16,070 nucleotides of DNA, taken from positions 1 to 16,070 of the forward strand of contig JALGZO010000775.1 of assembly GCA_025774865.1 (NCBI GenBank). The letters are read 5' to 3'. The stretch comes from a bacterium. GTDB lineage: Bacteria; ARS69. A program made the position numbers and the translations under genes. Shown here in pieces: positions 1 to 5,877 of this stretch; the first letter of the stretch is position 1; each line of letters begins with the position of its first letter. The notes beneath the pieces were generated by a model. It did no database searches, was not told the DNA's origin, and worked only from the letters and a program-made list of their open reading frames with translations.

Positions 1-158
1 TGGCGCAGACCCGTGAGTCGGTTGAAGAGCGTCGACTTGCCGGAGTTCGGATTACCGAGGATCGCCACGAGAGGCCGCGGGGCCGCGGGGTCGGGCTCCG
101 GCGAGGCGGTCGGCAGGGCGCGGACGTTCTCCGCGCGAAGCTCAGATGGGCTCGACAT
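1..158 (-). CDS. feoB: Ferrous iron transporter FeoB, N-terminal fragment (cut by window edge)
   Basis: FeoB is the large inner-membrane protein of the Feo system and imports Fe(II); its N-terminus is a cytoplasmic G-protein domain. Only the first 52 codons lie in the window, because the gene continues past base 1. Visible is the G1/P-loop GNPNSGKS at about residues 35-42, followed by TLFNRLTG, the standard start of the FeoB GTPase domain. About 28 residues rich in Pro, Ala and Glu precede it, a somewhat longer leader than usual. The ATG at 158-156 lies inside the end of feoA, giving a 17-base overlap in another frame. No strong ribosome site of its own is seen, so translation is probably coupled to feoA. 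Identification rests on the P-loop and the feoA neighbour; the membrane part cannot be checked. Confidence 0.9.
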   Translation of the reverse strand, partial: MSSPSELRAENVRALPTASPEPDPAAPRPLVAILGNPNSGKSTLFNRLTGLR

Positions 159-381
159 GGACGTGTCCGGCTTCCGAGCGCCGCAGGGACAGGTGAGTAC
201 CGCGAACGACGAGCTCGCACGGATCCCCCAGCGGCGCGACGCGTACGAGCTCGACCGGCGTTCCCGGCACGAGCCCGAGCTCCATCAGACGTCGTACGAT
301 CCCCGGATCGCCGTCGATCCCCCGGATCACGCACCGATCACCCGGGCCGAGCTGATCGAGCCGGCAGGACTCGGCGCCCAC
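142..381 (-). CDS. feoA: FeoA family protein, ferrous iron transport accessory
   Basis: FeoA is a small SH3-like cytoplasmic protein that works with FeoB in Fe(II) uptake. This one is 79 residues, normal for the family. It shows the typical order: a start like LDQLGPGDRCVIRGI, then RRLMELGLVPGTPVELVRVAPLGDP at about residues 30-54, and a C-terminal strand with LSLRRSEAGHVHVEPI. The start is GTG at 381-379, directly after the TAG stop of the upstream regulator (384-382) with no spacer, so it is probably translated by ribosomes that have just finished the regulator. Its end overlaps feoB by 17 bases. The dtxR-feoA-feoB order fits an iron uptake unit carrying its own regulator. Family assignment is secure; an exact biochemical role for FeoA is not shown by sequence. 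Confidence 0.92.
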   Translation of the reverse strand: MGAESCRLDQLGPGDRCVIRGIDGDPGIVRRLMELGLVPGTPVELVRVAPLGDPCELVVRGTHLSLRRSEAGHVHVEPI

Positions 382-978
382 CTACCCCTCGCCCTCCGTC
401 CGGAGCCCCGGTTCGACCGAATCGCAGAGGCACTCGTCCCCGCAGACTTCGCACTCGCTCACGCGCTTTCCCTCGCACGGAGCGCGAAACGCGTGGAACG
501 CCTCCCGGAAACGCGCGGCCGTCATGTCATCCGAGACGAGGAGGGAAGTCAGGCGCAGGAGCTGCCCCATCGCCTCGGGACTCACGAGGTGTTCGATCAT
601 GCAGGCATCTTCCTCGGCCGTCCCGTCGGAGACCCCGAGGATGTCTCGGAAGAAGATCGAGAGCACCTGCCGGTTGGACTCCGTGCGCTCGGCGAGCTCC
701 TTACCGGATGGCGTGAGCTCGACGCAGCCGTAGCGCTCGTGGTCGACCAGACCCCGCCCTTGCAGCGAGCGCAGCATCGAGGTCACTCCGCTCTTCGAGA
801 CGCCCAGGCGCTCCGCCATATCCCCCACCCGCGCGTAGCCCTTCTCCCTCTTGAGGCCGGCCACCGCTTGCAGATAGTGGGCCATCGAGTGGGAGACTTC
901 CTTTTCGTGGTATTTCTTCCAGACTTCCATGGGACCGGCCTCGACACAGGGACTTGAGGGGTGCTCAAGAGTGTTCAT
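382..978 (-). CDS. DtxR/MntR-family metal-dependent transcriptional regulator with Cys-rich tail
   Basis: This is a likely iron- or manganese-responsive DNA-binding regulator, and probably controls the feoAB genes that follow directly. It has 198 residues: a winged-helix domain at about 30-92 (helix-turn-helix around VGDMAERLGVSKSGVTSML, wing ending ELTPSGKELAER) and a dimer/metal domain at about 93-150 with DACMIEHLVS. Aligned by eye to DtxR, the primary metal site has His34 where DtxR has Met10, and keeps Cys126, Glu129 and His130. The ancillary-site His79 is replaced by Asn102 or its neighbour, and His98 by an acidic residue. There is no SH3 domain. Instead a tail holds five cysteines (168, 176, 179, 183, 185). 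The ATG at 978 lacks a clear ribosome site; Met17 (930-928) is preceded by GAGG at good spacing and is a serious alternative. The stop abuts the feoA GTG. Confidence 0.88.
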   Translation of the reverse strand: MNTLEHPSSPCVEAGPMEVWKKYHEKEVSHSMAHYLQAVAGLKREKGYARVGDMAERLGVSKSGVTSMLRSLQGRGLVDHERYGCVELTPSGKELAERTESNRQVLSIFFRDILGVSDGTAEEDACMIEHLVSPEAMGQLLRLTSLLVSDDMTAARFREAFHAFRAPCEGKRVSECEVCGDECLCDSVEPGLRTEGEG

Positions 979-1008
979 ATAACTTAATTCGTCCGGCCGG
1001 AGTCATCA
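928..1008 (-). promoter_or_regulatory. Possible internal promoter/operator before the DtxR-like regulator
   Basis: On the minus strand, after the tandem TGATGA stop of the DUF1848 gene, there is a perfect 10-base palindrome TCCGGCCGGA (992-1001) followed by an AT-rich tract AATTAAGTTATATG (976-989) that stands out in this GC-rich DNA. The tract could hold a -10 element (TTATAT), but no good -35 is present. If transcription began just after it, the ATG at 978 would be lost and translation would start at the internal ATG at 930, which has the better ribosome site. An autoregulatory site for the DtxR-like protein is a reasonable guess from position only. Confidence 0.25.
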
Positions 1009-1944
1009 AGAGGAGACTGTGAGATCCACCCCCGAGAGCGACGGCGGCCGCCACAGCACCGTATCCTGGGGATCGCAGGCCGCCAGCCGCCGGAGAGCAG
1101 TCTCCCGGCTCGAGACGGCGTAGCAGTAGGCGCACCCGAACGCGCAGGTGTCGTACGCCCCCACGTCGACGGACCGCACGCAGCCGCAGTCCGCCCGCGT
1201 GGGGCGAGGTGGCAGCTTCGGCAGCGCGGCGCCGCGAACCTCCTCGACGGCGGCGGGATCCACGCAGCGCGATCTCTCGACGGTATCGCCGAGGAGGGAA
1301 TCGTCGCAGCAGGAGCGGAGGCTCATCCCGTGCGCACCGGCGATCGCCGCGAGCTCGCGGGCCCGGTCGATCTTCTCCGTGCGCGTCGGACGGTCGAACG
1401 GCCGGCCGGTCTGGGCCTCTATCCTCCCGAGGTTCCGCTTCGTCTTGCCGTAGAAGTCGACGAACGAGAACGTGCAGCGTCGGGTGATCCCCTCCAGACG
1501 CGACGCCAGTCGCTCGAAGCGTCGGACGTGCACGCACCAGGGCATTCCCGGCGACAGCACGATCGGGTCGTAGCGCCAGAGCACGGCGCCCGGTCCGAGG
1601 CGGCGCGAGACCTGCTCGGCCGCGGCGATCGCCGTCTCCACGGGAGGACTGTGCGACTCCACCGGGGGGCCGTAGCCCGTGATCGTGAGCTGGAAGAGCA
1701 TCGCGTAGCCGTCCTCCCGCAGCGCGCCGAGCTCCGGCAACAGAGGCCGCGGGTTTCTCGTCCAGAACACGATCCCGAGCACGTCGTCGGGTCGAAGCGA
1801 GACTCGACGCACGTTCGCGGTGAACGGGTGGATCCAGTGACAGTAGCCGGCGCGGACCCGATTCAAGAACCACTTCGAGTGGAACGCCGGGACGTCGGTC
1901 CGGCGGCTCGCGGAGATGATCTCGGCCGTGGTGCCTTCCGTCAC
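1006..1944 (-). CDS. DUF1848 family protein with C-terminal radical-SAM-like Cys cluster
   Basis: This is a DUF1848 (PF08902) protein of 312 residues, the usual size. Visible are the N-terminal IISASRRTDVPAFHSKWF, then FWTRNPRPLLPEL, LFQLTITGYG, LWRYDPIVL and FSFVDFYGKTKRNL. Near the end is the cysteine cluster C267-x3-C271-x2-C274 in DTCAFGCAYCYA, with further cysteines around CGC shortly before. The spacing matches the cluster ligands of radical SAM enzymes, but sits at the C-terminus instead of the N-terminus; this is known for the family, whose function is unknown. The open frame extends upstream to 2493, but that part is out-of-frame sequence of the neighbouring gene. I chose GTG at 1944-1942 because it overlaps the upstream TGA as GTGA and has GGGAG five bases before it. 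A ferredoxin gene in the same run could supply electrons, which is inference. Confidence 0.85.
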   Translation of the reverse strand: MTEGTTAEIISASRRTDVPAFHSKWFLNRVRAGYCHWIHPFTANVRRVSLRPDDVLGIVFWTRNPRPLLPELGALREDGYAMLFQLTITGYGPPVESHSPPVETAIAAAEQVSRRLGPGAVLWRYDPIVLSPGMPWCVHVRRFERLASRLEGITRRCTFSFVDFYGKTKRNLGRIEAQTGRPFDRPTRTEKIDRARELAAIAGAHGMSLRSCCDDSLLGDTVERSRCVDPAAVEEVRGAALPKLPPRPTRADCGCVRSVDVGAYDTCAFGCAYCYAVSSRETALRRLAACDPQDTVLWRPPSLSGVDLTVSS

Positions 1945-3326
1945 GAGGTCTCCCTCGCCGGCGCGAGAGCCCACCGCGAGCCCTCCGACCGGACGCGACC
2001 CGCCTCCGCCAGTTGACCGAGGTGCGACATCGCCTGTCGGGCCGCGAGCGCCGGGTTCGCCTCGGGTGTGTCCGCGTACGCGGCCTCGACGATTTCGTCG
2101 ATGTGCTTCGGGCCGTCGGCGAGCGCGGCGAGGATCCTGCCCTCGCGCTCCACCCGGTGGTCGATCAGGCGCTGCACGTCCGAAGCCGGATCGATCATCG
2201 GAGGCCCGTGCGCCGGAAACAGGGTCGTCGCGCCGATGTCGCGGATGCGTTCGAGCGACCGGAGGTACCGGTCGAGGCTTCCTGGGCCGGAGTCGACGAG
2301 AATCGTCGACACGCCGCTCACGAGGTCTCCCGCGAACAGGCTGCCCCTCGTTTCCTCGAGGAACGCGAGGTGCCCCTCCGCGTGCCCCGGTGTATAGAGC
2401 GCCCGAACCCGTTCCCCGCCCGACAGCGCGATCACTTCGTCGTCGGCGAGGTCGGTTCGCTCCACGTCCCGGCACTCCGGCCACGATGGCCACGTGTCCG
2501 GGTGCGCCAGTACGGGAACGCCGAGCTCGCCGGCGAGGAACGCGGCCGCGCCCGTGTGATCCCCGTGATGGTGCGTGAGCAGGATGCCCCTCGGTTCGCT
2601 ACCGTCACCCATTCGTGTTCGGACGTGACGCAAGATCCGCGACTGCTCACTTTCGTCGGCGCTCCCCGGGTCCACGATCACGAACTCCCGCGACCCGACG
2701 AAGTAGCAGTTCGTATGCGTCGCCGGCGGAAGCGTCGCGGTCGCGAGCGGGATCATCAGGACGTCGGGAACGAACTCGATGCGGGGGCCGTCTTTTTCCA
2801 GCCGTGCGTTCAGCCGGTCGAGGCGCCCCCCCAGCCCCTCGACCGATTCGTCGGCCGCCGCTGCCAGCTCTGCGAGAATCGGAATCAGAGGCGGCGCAAT
2901 CCGGATGTCCAAATTCCGCCACCGACGATAGAGCTCTTTCGGCTCCGCCCAGTGGAGATCCAGGAGCTCGTCGGCGTCACCGGAGGCGACCGGGACCGGC
3001 TCCGCCAAAGACGCGACGTACATCAAAGTGTCGAAGCGGCGCGGCGCGAACGGCGGCGTCACGCGCCGGCCGGCGCTCAGGAAGGCGTGGGGTGGGACGT
3101 CCACGCCGGTTTCCTCCCGCAGCTCCCTCGATGCGGTTCGGCGCAGACAAGCATCCTCGCCGTCTCCGGCGAGATCGCCGTCCTCCGCCTCGTGGACGCC
3201 GCCGGGGAACGCGAAGTATCCGCCGAGAAACCGCGACTTCGGATTCCGACGCCCGACGAGCGCCAAGAGCCCGCCCGCACCGCGGCTGACGACGATCGCG
3301 ACGGCGCCCTTCTGGACCCGGCTCAA
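1941..3326 (-). CDS. Nudix hydrolase fused to metallo-beta-lactamase-fold hydrolase
   Basis: This two-domain enzyme has about 461 residues. Residues 1-180 form a Nudix domain, which normally hydrolyses nucleoside diphosphates linked to another group: FPGGV (40-44), an insertion of about 18 residues, then RELREETGV (67-75). The interrupted Nudix box resembles the NUDT7/NUDT19 branch. Residues 205-400 are a metallo-beta-lactamase fold with the zinc motif H252-x-H254-x-D256-H257, then GHAEGHL, AGD and FPAHGPP. The last 70 residues (HRVEREGRILAAL to the end) look like the winged-helix tail of the LACTB2 group. Upstream codons in the frame belong to the adenosine deaminase in another frame. The best start is TTG at 3326-3324, overlapping the deaminase TGA as TTGA. 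No clear ribosome site is seen, so coupling is likely. The substrate is unknown; LACTB2 is a nuclease, but a small-molecule thioester or phosphate substrate is equally possible. Confidence 0.88.
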   Translation of the reverse strand: MSRVQKGAVAIVVSRGAGGLLALVGRRNPKSRFLGGYFAFPGGVHEAEDGDLAGDGEDACLRRTASRELREETGVDVPPHAFLSAGRRVTPPFAPRRFDTLMYVASLAEPVPVASGDADELLDLHWAEPKELYRRWRNLDIRIAPPLIPILAELAAAADESVEGLGGRLDRLNARLEKDGPRIEFVPDVLMIPLATATLPPATHTNCYFVGSREFVIVDPGSADESEQSRILRHVRTRMGDGSEPRGILLTHHHGDHTGAAAFLAGELGVPVLAHPDTWPSWPECRDVERTDLADDEVIALSGGERVRALYTPGHAEGHLAFLEETRGSLFAGDLVSGVSTILVDSGPGSLDRYLRSLERIRDIGATTLFPAHGPPMIDPASDVQRLIDHRVEREGRILAALADGPKHIDEIVEAAYADTPEANPALAARQAMSHLGQLAEAGRVRSEGSRWALAPARETS

Positions 3327-4435
3327 AGCGCGGCGGGAGAAGTGGACAGCGGCGCCATACCGAGGCTCTCGCGGAGTCGCGCGAACCCCGGCTTGAGAGT
3401 GTCGTAGATGACCGACAGTCGCTGGTTGTACGGGAGGAAGGAGCTCTTCATCGAATTGATCGAGATCTTCTCGAGGTCGTTGAAGTCGAGCCCGTACTCG
3501 TTCACAGCGACCTCGTACTCGCTGGTCATCGACACGTCCGACATCAGGCGGTTGTCGGTGTTGAGCGTCACCCGGAACCGCTTGTCGAAGAAGTAGCGAA
3601 ACGGATGGTCGGCGTAAGAACGCGCGGCGCCCGTATGGAGGTTGGACGTGAGGCAGATCTCGATGGGAATCCGCTTGTCCAGGACGTAGCCCGCCAGCGA
3701 TCCGATCCCCGCGACCCGCCCGTGATCCAGGAAGAGGTCCTCGCGCAGCCGTGTCCCGTGGCCGATGCGGTGGGCGCCACAGTACTGCAGGGCCTGCCAG
3801 ATCGACTCCTTGCCGAATGCTTCGCCGGCGTGGACCGTGATGTTGAAGTTCTCGCGCTGAACAAAATGGAACGCGTCCAGATGATCCTTCGGCGGATGGC
3901 CCATCTCGTCCCCCGCGAGGTCGAAGCCGACCACGCCGCGGCTGCGGAACGCGACCGCGAGCTCCGCCATCTCGAGGCTGGTCATGGGATCCATGCTCCG
4001 CATCGCGCAGATCACGAGACCCCACCTGACGCCGTGGTTCTCCCGCCCCCGTTCGAGCCCCTTGATGACCGCCTCGACGACCTGGTCGTAGCGAAGACCC
4101 GCTTCCCGGTGGAAGAGCGGCGAGAACCGCGTCTCGACGTAGACGACGCCGTCCGCGGCCACGTCCTCGATCATCTCCTCCGCGACCCGCTCGATCGCGT
4201 CGGTGTGCTGCATCACCGACGTCGTGGCGGCGAATCCCTGGAGGTACTGGGTCAGGTTTCCGACCATGGCTCCCTCGTGAAACCACTTCTCGAGGTCGGC
4301 CTCGTCGGTCGTCGGCAACTCGATGCCGTACTCCCCGGCGAGATCGATCACGGTCGTCGGGCGTAGGCCCCCGTCGAGGTGGTCGTGGAGGAGCACCTTG
4401 GGCATACGGTGCAGGACTTCACGCGTCAGTTTCAC
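3323..4435 (-). CDS. add: Adenosine deaminase
   Basis: This enzyme converts adenosine or deoxyadenosine to inosine and ammonia in purine salvage. It has 370 residues, a normal length. The zinc and catalytic residues of the amidohydrolase fold are visible: H17-D-H19 in LLHDHLDGG, H202-A-G-E205, GH226G in HRIGHGTRL, the SNLHTGA loop, and D294 in LNTDNRLMS. Where mammalian and E. coli enzymes have Asp-Asp, this one has D294-N295, a variant I recall from some other bacterial deaminases. The neighbouring Asp normally contacts the purine ring, so recognition may differ. The start is GTG at 4435-4433 with AGAGGA seven bases upstream (4443-4448). The stop overlaps the TTG of the Nudix/MBL gene. An adenine or aminofutalosine deaminase is less likely given the motifs, but substrate needs assay. 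Confidence 0.93.
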   Translation of the reverse strand: MKLTREVLHRMPKVLLHDHLDGGLRPTTVIDLAGEYGIELPTTDEADLEKWFHEGAMVGNLTQYLQGFAATTSVMQHTDAIERVAEEMIEDVAADGVVYVETRFSPLFHREAGLRYDQVVEAVIKGLERGRENHGVRWGLVICAMRSMDPMTSLEMAELAVAFRSRGVVGFDLAGDEMGHPPKDHLDAFHFVQRENFNITVHAGEAFGKESIWQALQYCGAHRIGHGTRLREDLFLDHGRVAGIGSLAGYVLDKRIPIEICLTSNLHTGAARSYADHPFRYFFDKRFRVTLNTDNRLMSDVSMTSEYEVAVNEYGLDFNDLEKISINSMKSSFLPYNQRLSVIYDTLKPGFARLRESLGMAPLSTSPAAL

Positions 4436-4468
4436 GGCACGTTCCTCTTTTGGCCCCAGGATCGACGC

Positions 4469-4497
4469 AAGATACGCCGAGCCGTCACGCCGCGCAA
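4469..4497 (-). promoter_or_regulatory. Possible internal promoter before adenosine deaminase
   Basis: On the minus strand TTGCGC (4497-4492) and TATCTT (4474-4469) are separated by exactly 17 bases, in the 74-base gap between the proline dehydrogenase stop and the deaminase GTG. Transcription would start near 4462, just upstream of the ribosome site. The -35 matches consensus at only three of six bases, so this is a weak prediction. Confidence 0.22.
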
Positions 4498-4509
4498 CCG
4501 CGTGGCGGG

Positions 4510-5400
4510 TCAGGGAAACCGCAGAAGCGCCTTGAGAACGTGGCCCGCGATCTTCGGGTTCTCCCGGAGGCGCCGCACCGAGTAGTCGTACCACTCCTCC
4601 CCGAACGGCACGTAGATGCGCATCGGATGCCCGGCCGCGACGATCGAGTCCCGGAGCTTCTCGGTGACCCCGAGGAGCATCTGGAACTCGTAGGAGCCGC
4701 TTCCGAGCTTTTCCAGAATGCGATACGACCCCTGGACGAGCGCGGCGTCGTGCGTCGCGATCGCCACGTGGCAACCCCGGCCGAGCAGGTGCTCCACGAC
4801 CCGAAGGAAGTTGCGATTGATCTCGGCCCCGTCCTGGTAGGCGATCTCGGCGGGCTCCCGGTAGATCCCCTTGCAGACACGAACGCGGGCGCCGATCTCC
4901 GAAAGGGCCCGCGCGTCGGCCTCGCTGCGACGCATGTACGACTGGAGCACGACGCCGACGTTGTCGTGCGTCTCTCGGAGCCGGCGGTAGATGTCGAGCG
5001 TCGCCGTCGTGGTGCTCGAGTCCTCCATGTCGATCCGAACGAAGATATCGCGCTCCGCGGCATGCTGCACGAGCGCCCGGATGTTCCGGAAACACGCTTC
5101 GGGATCCAGCGCGAGCCCGAGATGCGTGGGCTTCACGGAGATGTTGCTGTCGAGCGACGCGGCGGAGAGCTCGTCGAGAACGCGGCGGTAGAGCTCGACG
5201 ATCGCCTGGGCTCCGCCCAGATCGGCCACGTGTTCGCCGAGCACATCGAGCGTCGTGGAGATCCGTCGCTCGCTGAGCTGGCGGGTGACGTCCAGGGCGG
5301 ACTCGAGAGTCTCGCCGGAGATGTAGCGACGCGCGACGAGCCCGACGATCCGCCGGGGCAGTCTCGGTACGACCGCGGCGGCGGCCTGATTGATGATCAA
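4510..5400 (-). CDS. Proline dehydrogenase (monofunctional, FAD-dependent)
   Basis: This enzyme oxidises L-proline to pyrroline-5-carboxylate, passing electrons through FAD to the quinone pool. It has 296 residues and is the single-domain form, not the long PutA fusion. The family motifs occur in order: SVKPTHLGL, FVRIDMED, VCKGIYREPAEIAYQ, IATHD, YEFQMLLGV and FGEEWYDYSVRRLRENP, the last containing the paired arginines that bind the proline carboxylate. No P5C dehydrogenase gene lies in the window. The start is uncertain: the only in-frame start near the expected N-terminus is TTG at 5400-5398, 17 bases from GGGAG, too far for a direct ribosome site. A four-codon frame beginning at the well-placed ATG 5411 ends in TGA overlapping this TTG. 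The gene lies 30 bases after fdxA and 74 before the deaminase. Confidence 0.92.
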   Translation of the reverse strand: MIINQAAAAVVPRLPRRIVGLVARRYISGETLESALDVTRQLSERRISTTLDVLGEHVADLGGAQAIVELYRRVLDELSAASLDSNISVKPTHLGLALDPEACFRNIRALVQHAAERDIFVRIDMEDSSTTTATLDIYRRLRETHDNVGVVLQSYMRRSEADARALSEIGARVRVCKGIYREPAEIAYQDGAEINRNFLRVVEHLLGRGCHVAIATHDAALVQGSYRILEKLGSGSYEFQMLLGVTEKLRDSIVAAGHPMRIYVPFGEEWYDYSVRRLRENPKIAGHVLKALLRFP

Positions 5401-5411
5401 GTCAGGACCAT
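5397..5411 (-). other. Candidate four-codon leader cistron (MVLT-stop) coupled to proline dehydrogenase
   Basis: On the minus strand ATG at 5411-5409 follows GGGAG (5422-5418) at an ideal six-base spacing, and reads ATG GTC CTG ACT TGA. The TGA (5399-5397) overlaps the TTG start of proline dehydrogenase (5400-5398) as TTGA, the same overlap type seen at the deaminase-Nudix junction. It may be a real coupling leader, or the ATG may be chance and the ribosome may reach the TTG directly. Confidence 0.3.
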
Positions 5412-5430
5412 GATTGTCTCCCGGTGCGGC

Positions 5431-5769
5431 TTACTCCTCCGCGGGAGACGGATCGAACTGGTCGGCTTTTTCCTCGACGGATTTCCACTCTTCCGCGTCG
5501 GGGGGAGGATCCTTTTGCTCGGCGATCGTGGGCCACTCCTGAGAGTAGCGCTCGTTGATCTCCTTGTAGTTCGTCCACTTGTCCGGAACGCTGTCCTCCG
5601 AGTAGATCGCCTCGACCGGGCATTCGGGCACGCAAAGGTCGCAGTCCACGCAGATGTCGGGGTCGATGACGAGGAAGTTCTTCCCCTCCTTGAACGCCTC
5701 TACAGGGCAGACAGCGACGCAATCCGTGTACTTGCATCGAATGCAGGGTTCGGTGACGACGTAGGTCAT
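5431..5769 (-). CDS. fdxA: Seven-iron ferredoxin (3Fe-4S/4Fe-4S), FdxA type
   Basis: This is a small soluble electron carrier of 112 residues, close in length and sequence to Azotobacter ferredoxin I. The first motif [18 protein letters not shown] supplies C9, C17 and C21. The second, [12 protein letters not shown], gives the remaining cluster cysteines; by family pattern these make one 3Fe-4S and one 4Fe-4S cluster. The free cysteine found at position 24 of the Azotobacter protein is Ala here (A25). The C-terminal part with [18 protein letters not shown] is the typical long tail of this family. The start ATG at 5769-5767 has AAGGGG eight bases upstream. It is first in the run of minus-strand genes and has a good promoter in front. 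Its partner enzyme is not shown; the DUF1848 protein in the same run is one candidate. Confidence 0.95.
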   Translation of the reverse strand: MTYVVTEPCIRCKYTDCVAVCPVEAFKEGKNFLVIDPDICVDCDLCVPECPVEAIYSEDSVPDKWTNYKEINERYSQEWPTIAEQKDPPPDAEEWKSVEEKADQFDPSPAEE

Positions 5770-5820
5770 GGATTCGGCCCCTTACGACTATCGGAAGACA
5801 GCGGCACCGTCGGAAACACC

Positions 5821-5838
5821 CCCCGGGGAGAGCCGGGG
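5821..5838 (-). other. GC-rich stem-loop in the fdxA leader
   Basis: CCCCGG (5821-5826) pairs with CCGGGG (5833-5838) around a six-base loop. It lies between the predicted promoter and the fdxA start, within a leader of about 73 bases. No T-run follows on either strand, so it is not a classic terminator; it could be a leader structure or chance in GC-rich DNA. Confidence 0.25.
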
Positions 5839-5848
5839 ACGGACCTCG

Positions 5849-5877
5849 GGTATACCTAGGAGGCGACTACCTGTAAA
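5849..5877 (-). promoter_or_regulatory. Predicted sigma70-type promoter of the fdxA operon
   Basis: On the minus strand TTTACA (5877-5872, five of six consensus bases) and TATACC (5854-5849, four of six) are separated by exactly 17 bases. The -35 lies inside the last codons of the upstream exported-protein gene, the -10 in the intergenic gap. Transcription would start near 5842, giving a leader of about 73 bases. The -10 region also contains the 8-base palindrome GGTATACC. No other intergenic gap in the window has a match this good. Confidence 0.5.

Noticed and set aside
13-957. Plus-strand open frame of 314 codons opposite the regulator and feoAB
   Set aside because: It is antisense to three well-recognised genes and its sequence is rich in Arg, Glu, His and Pro with no family motif, as expected from the mirror frame of GC-rich genes.
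1945-2493. N-terminal extension of the DUF1848 frame to 495 residues
   Set aside because: The extra 183 residues are a second frame through the MBL domain of the neighbouring gene and look like low-complexity Arg/Gly/Pro sequence; the GTG at 1944 gives the family length.
2013-3407. Plus-strand open frame of 464 codons
   Set aside because: It lies fully opposite the Nudix/MBL gene, whose motifs are intact. The translated protein is Arg-rich and shows no domain.
4450-5859. Plus-strand open frame of 469 codons
   Set aside because: It is antisense to proline dehydrogenase and ferredoxin, both certain; the long frame follows from third-position G/C bias.
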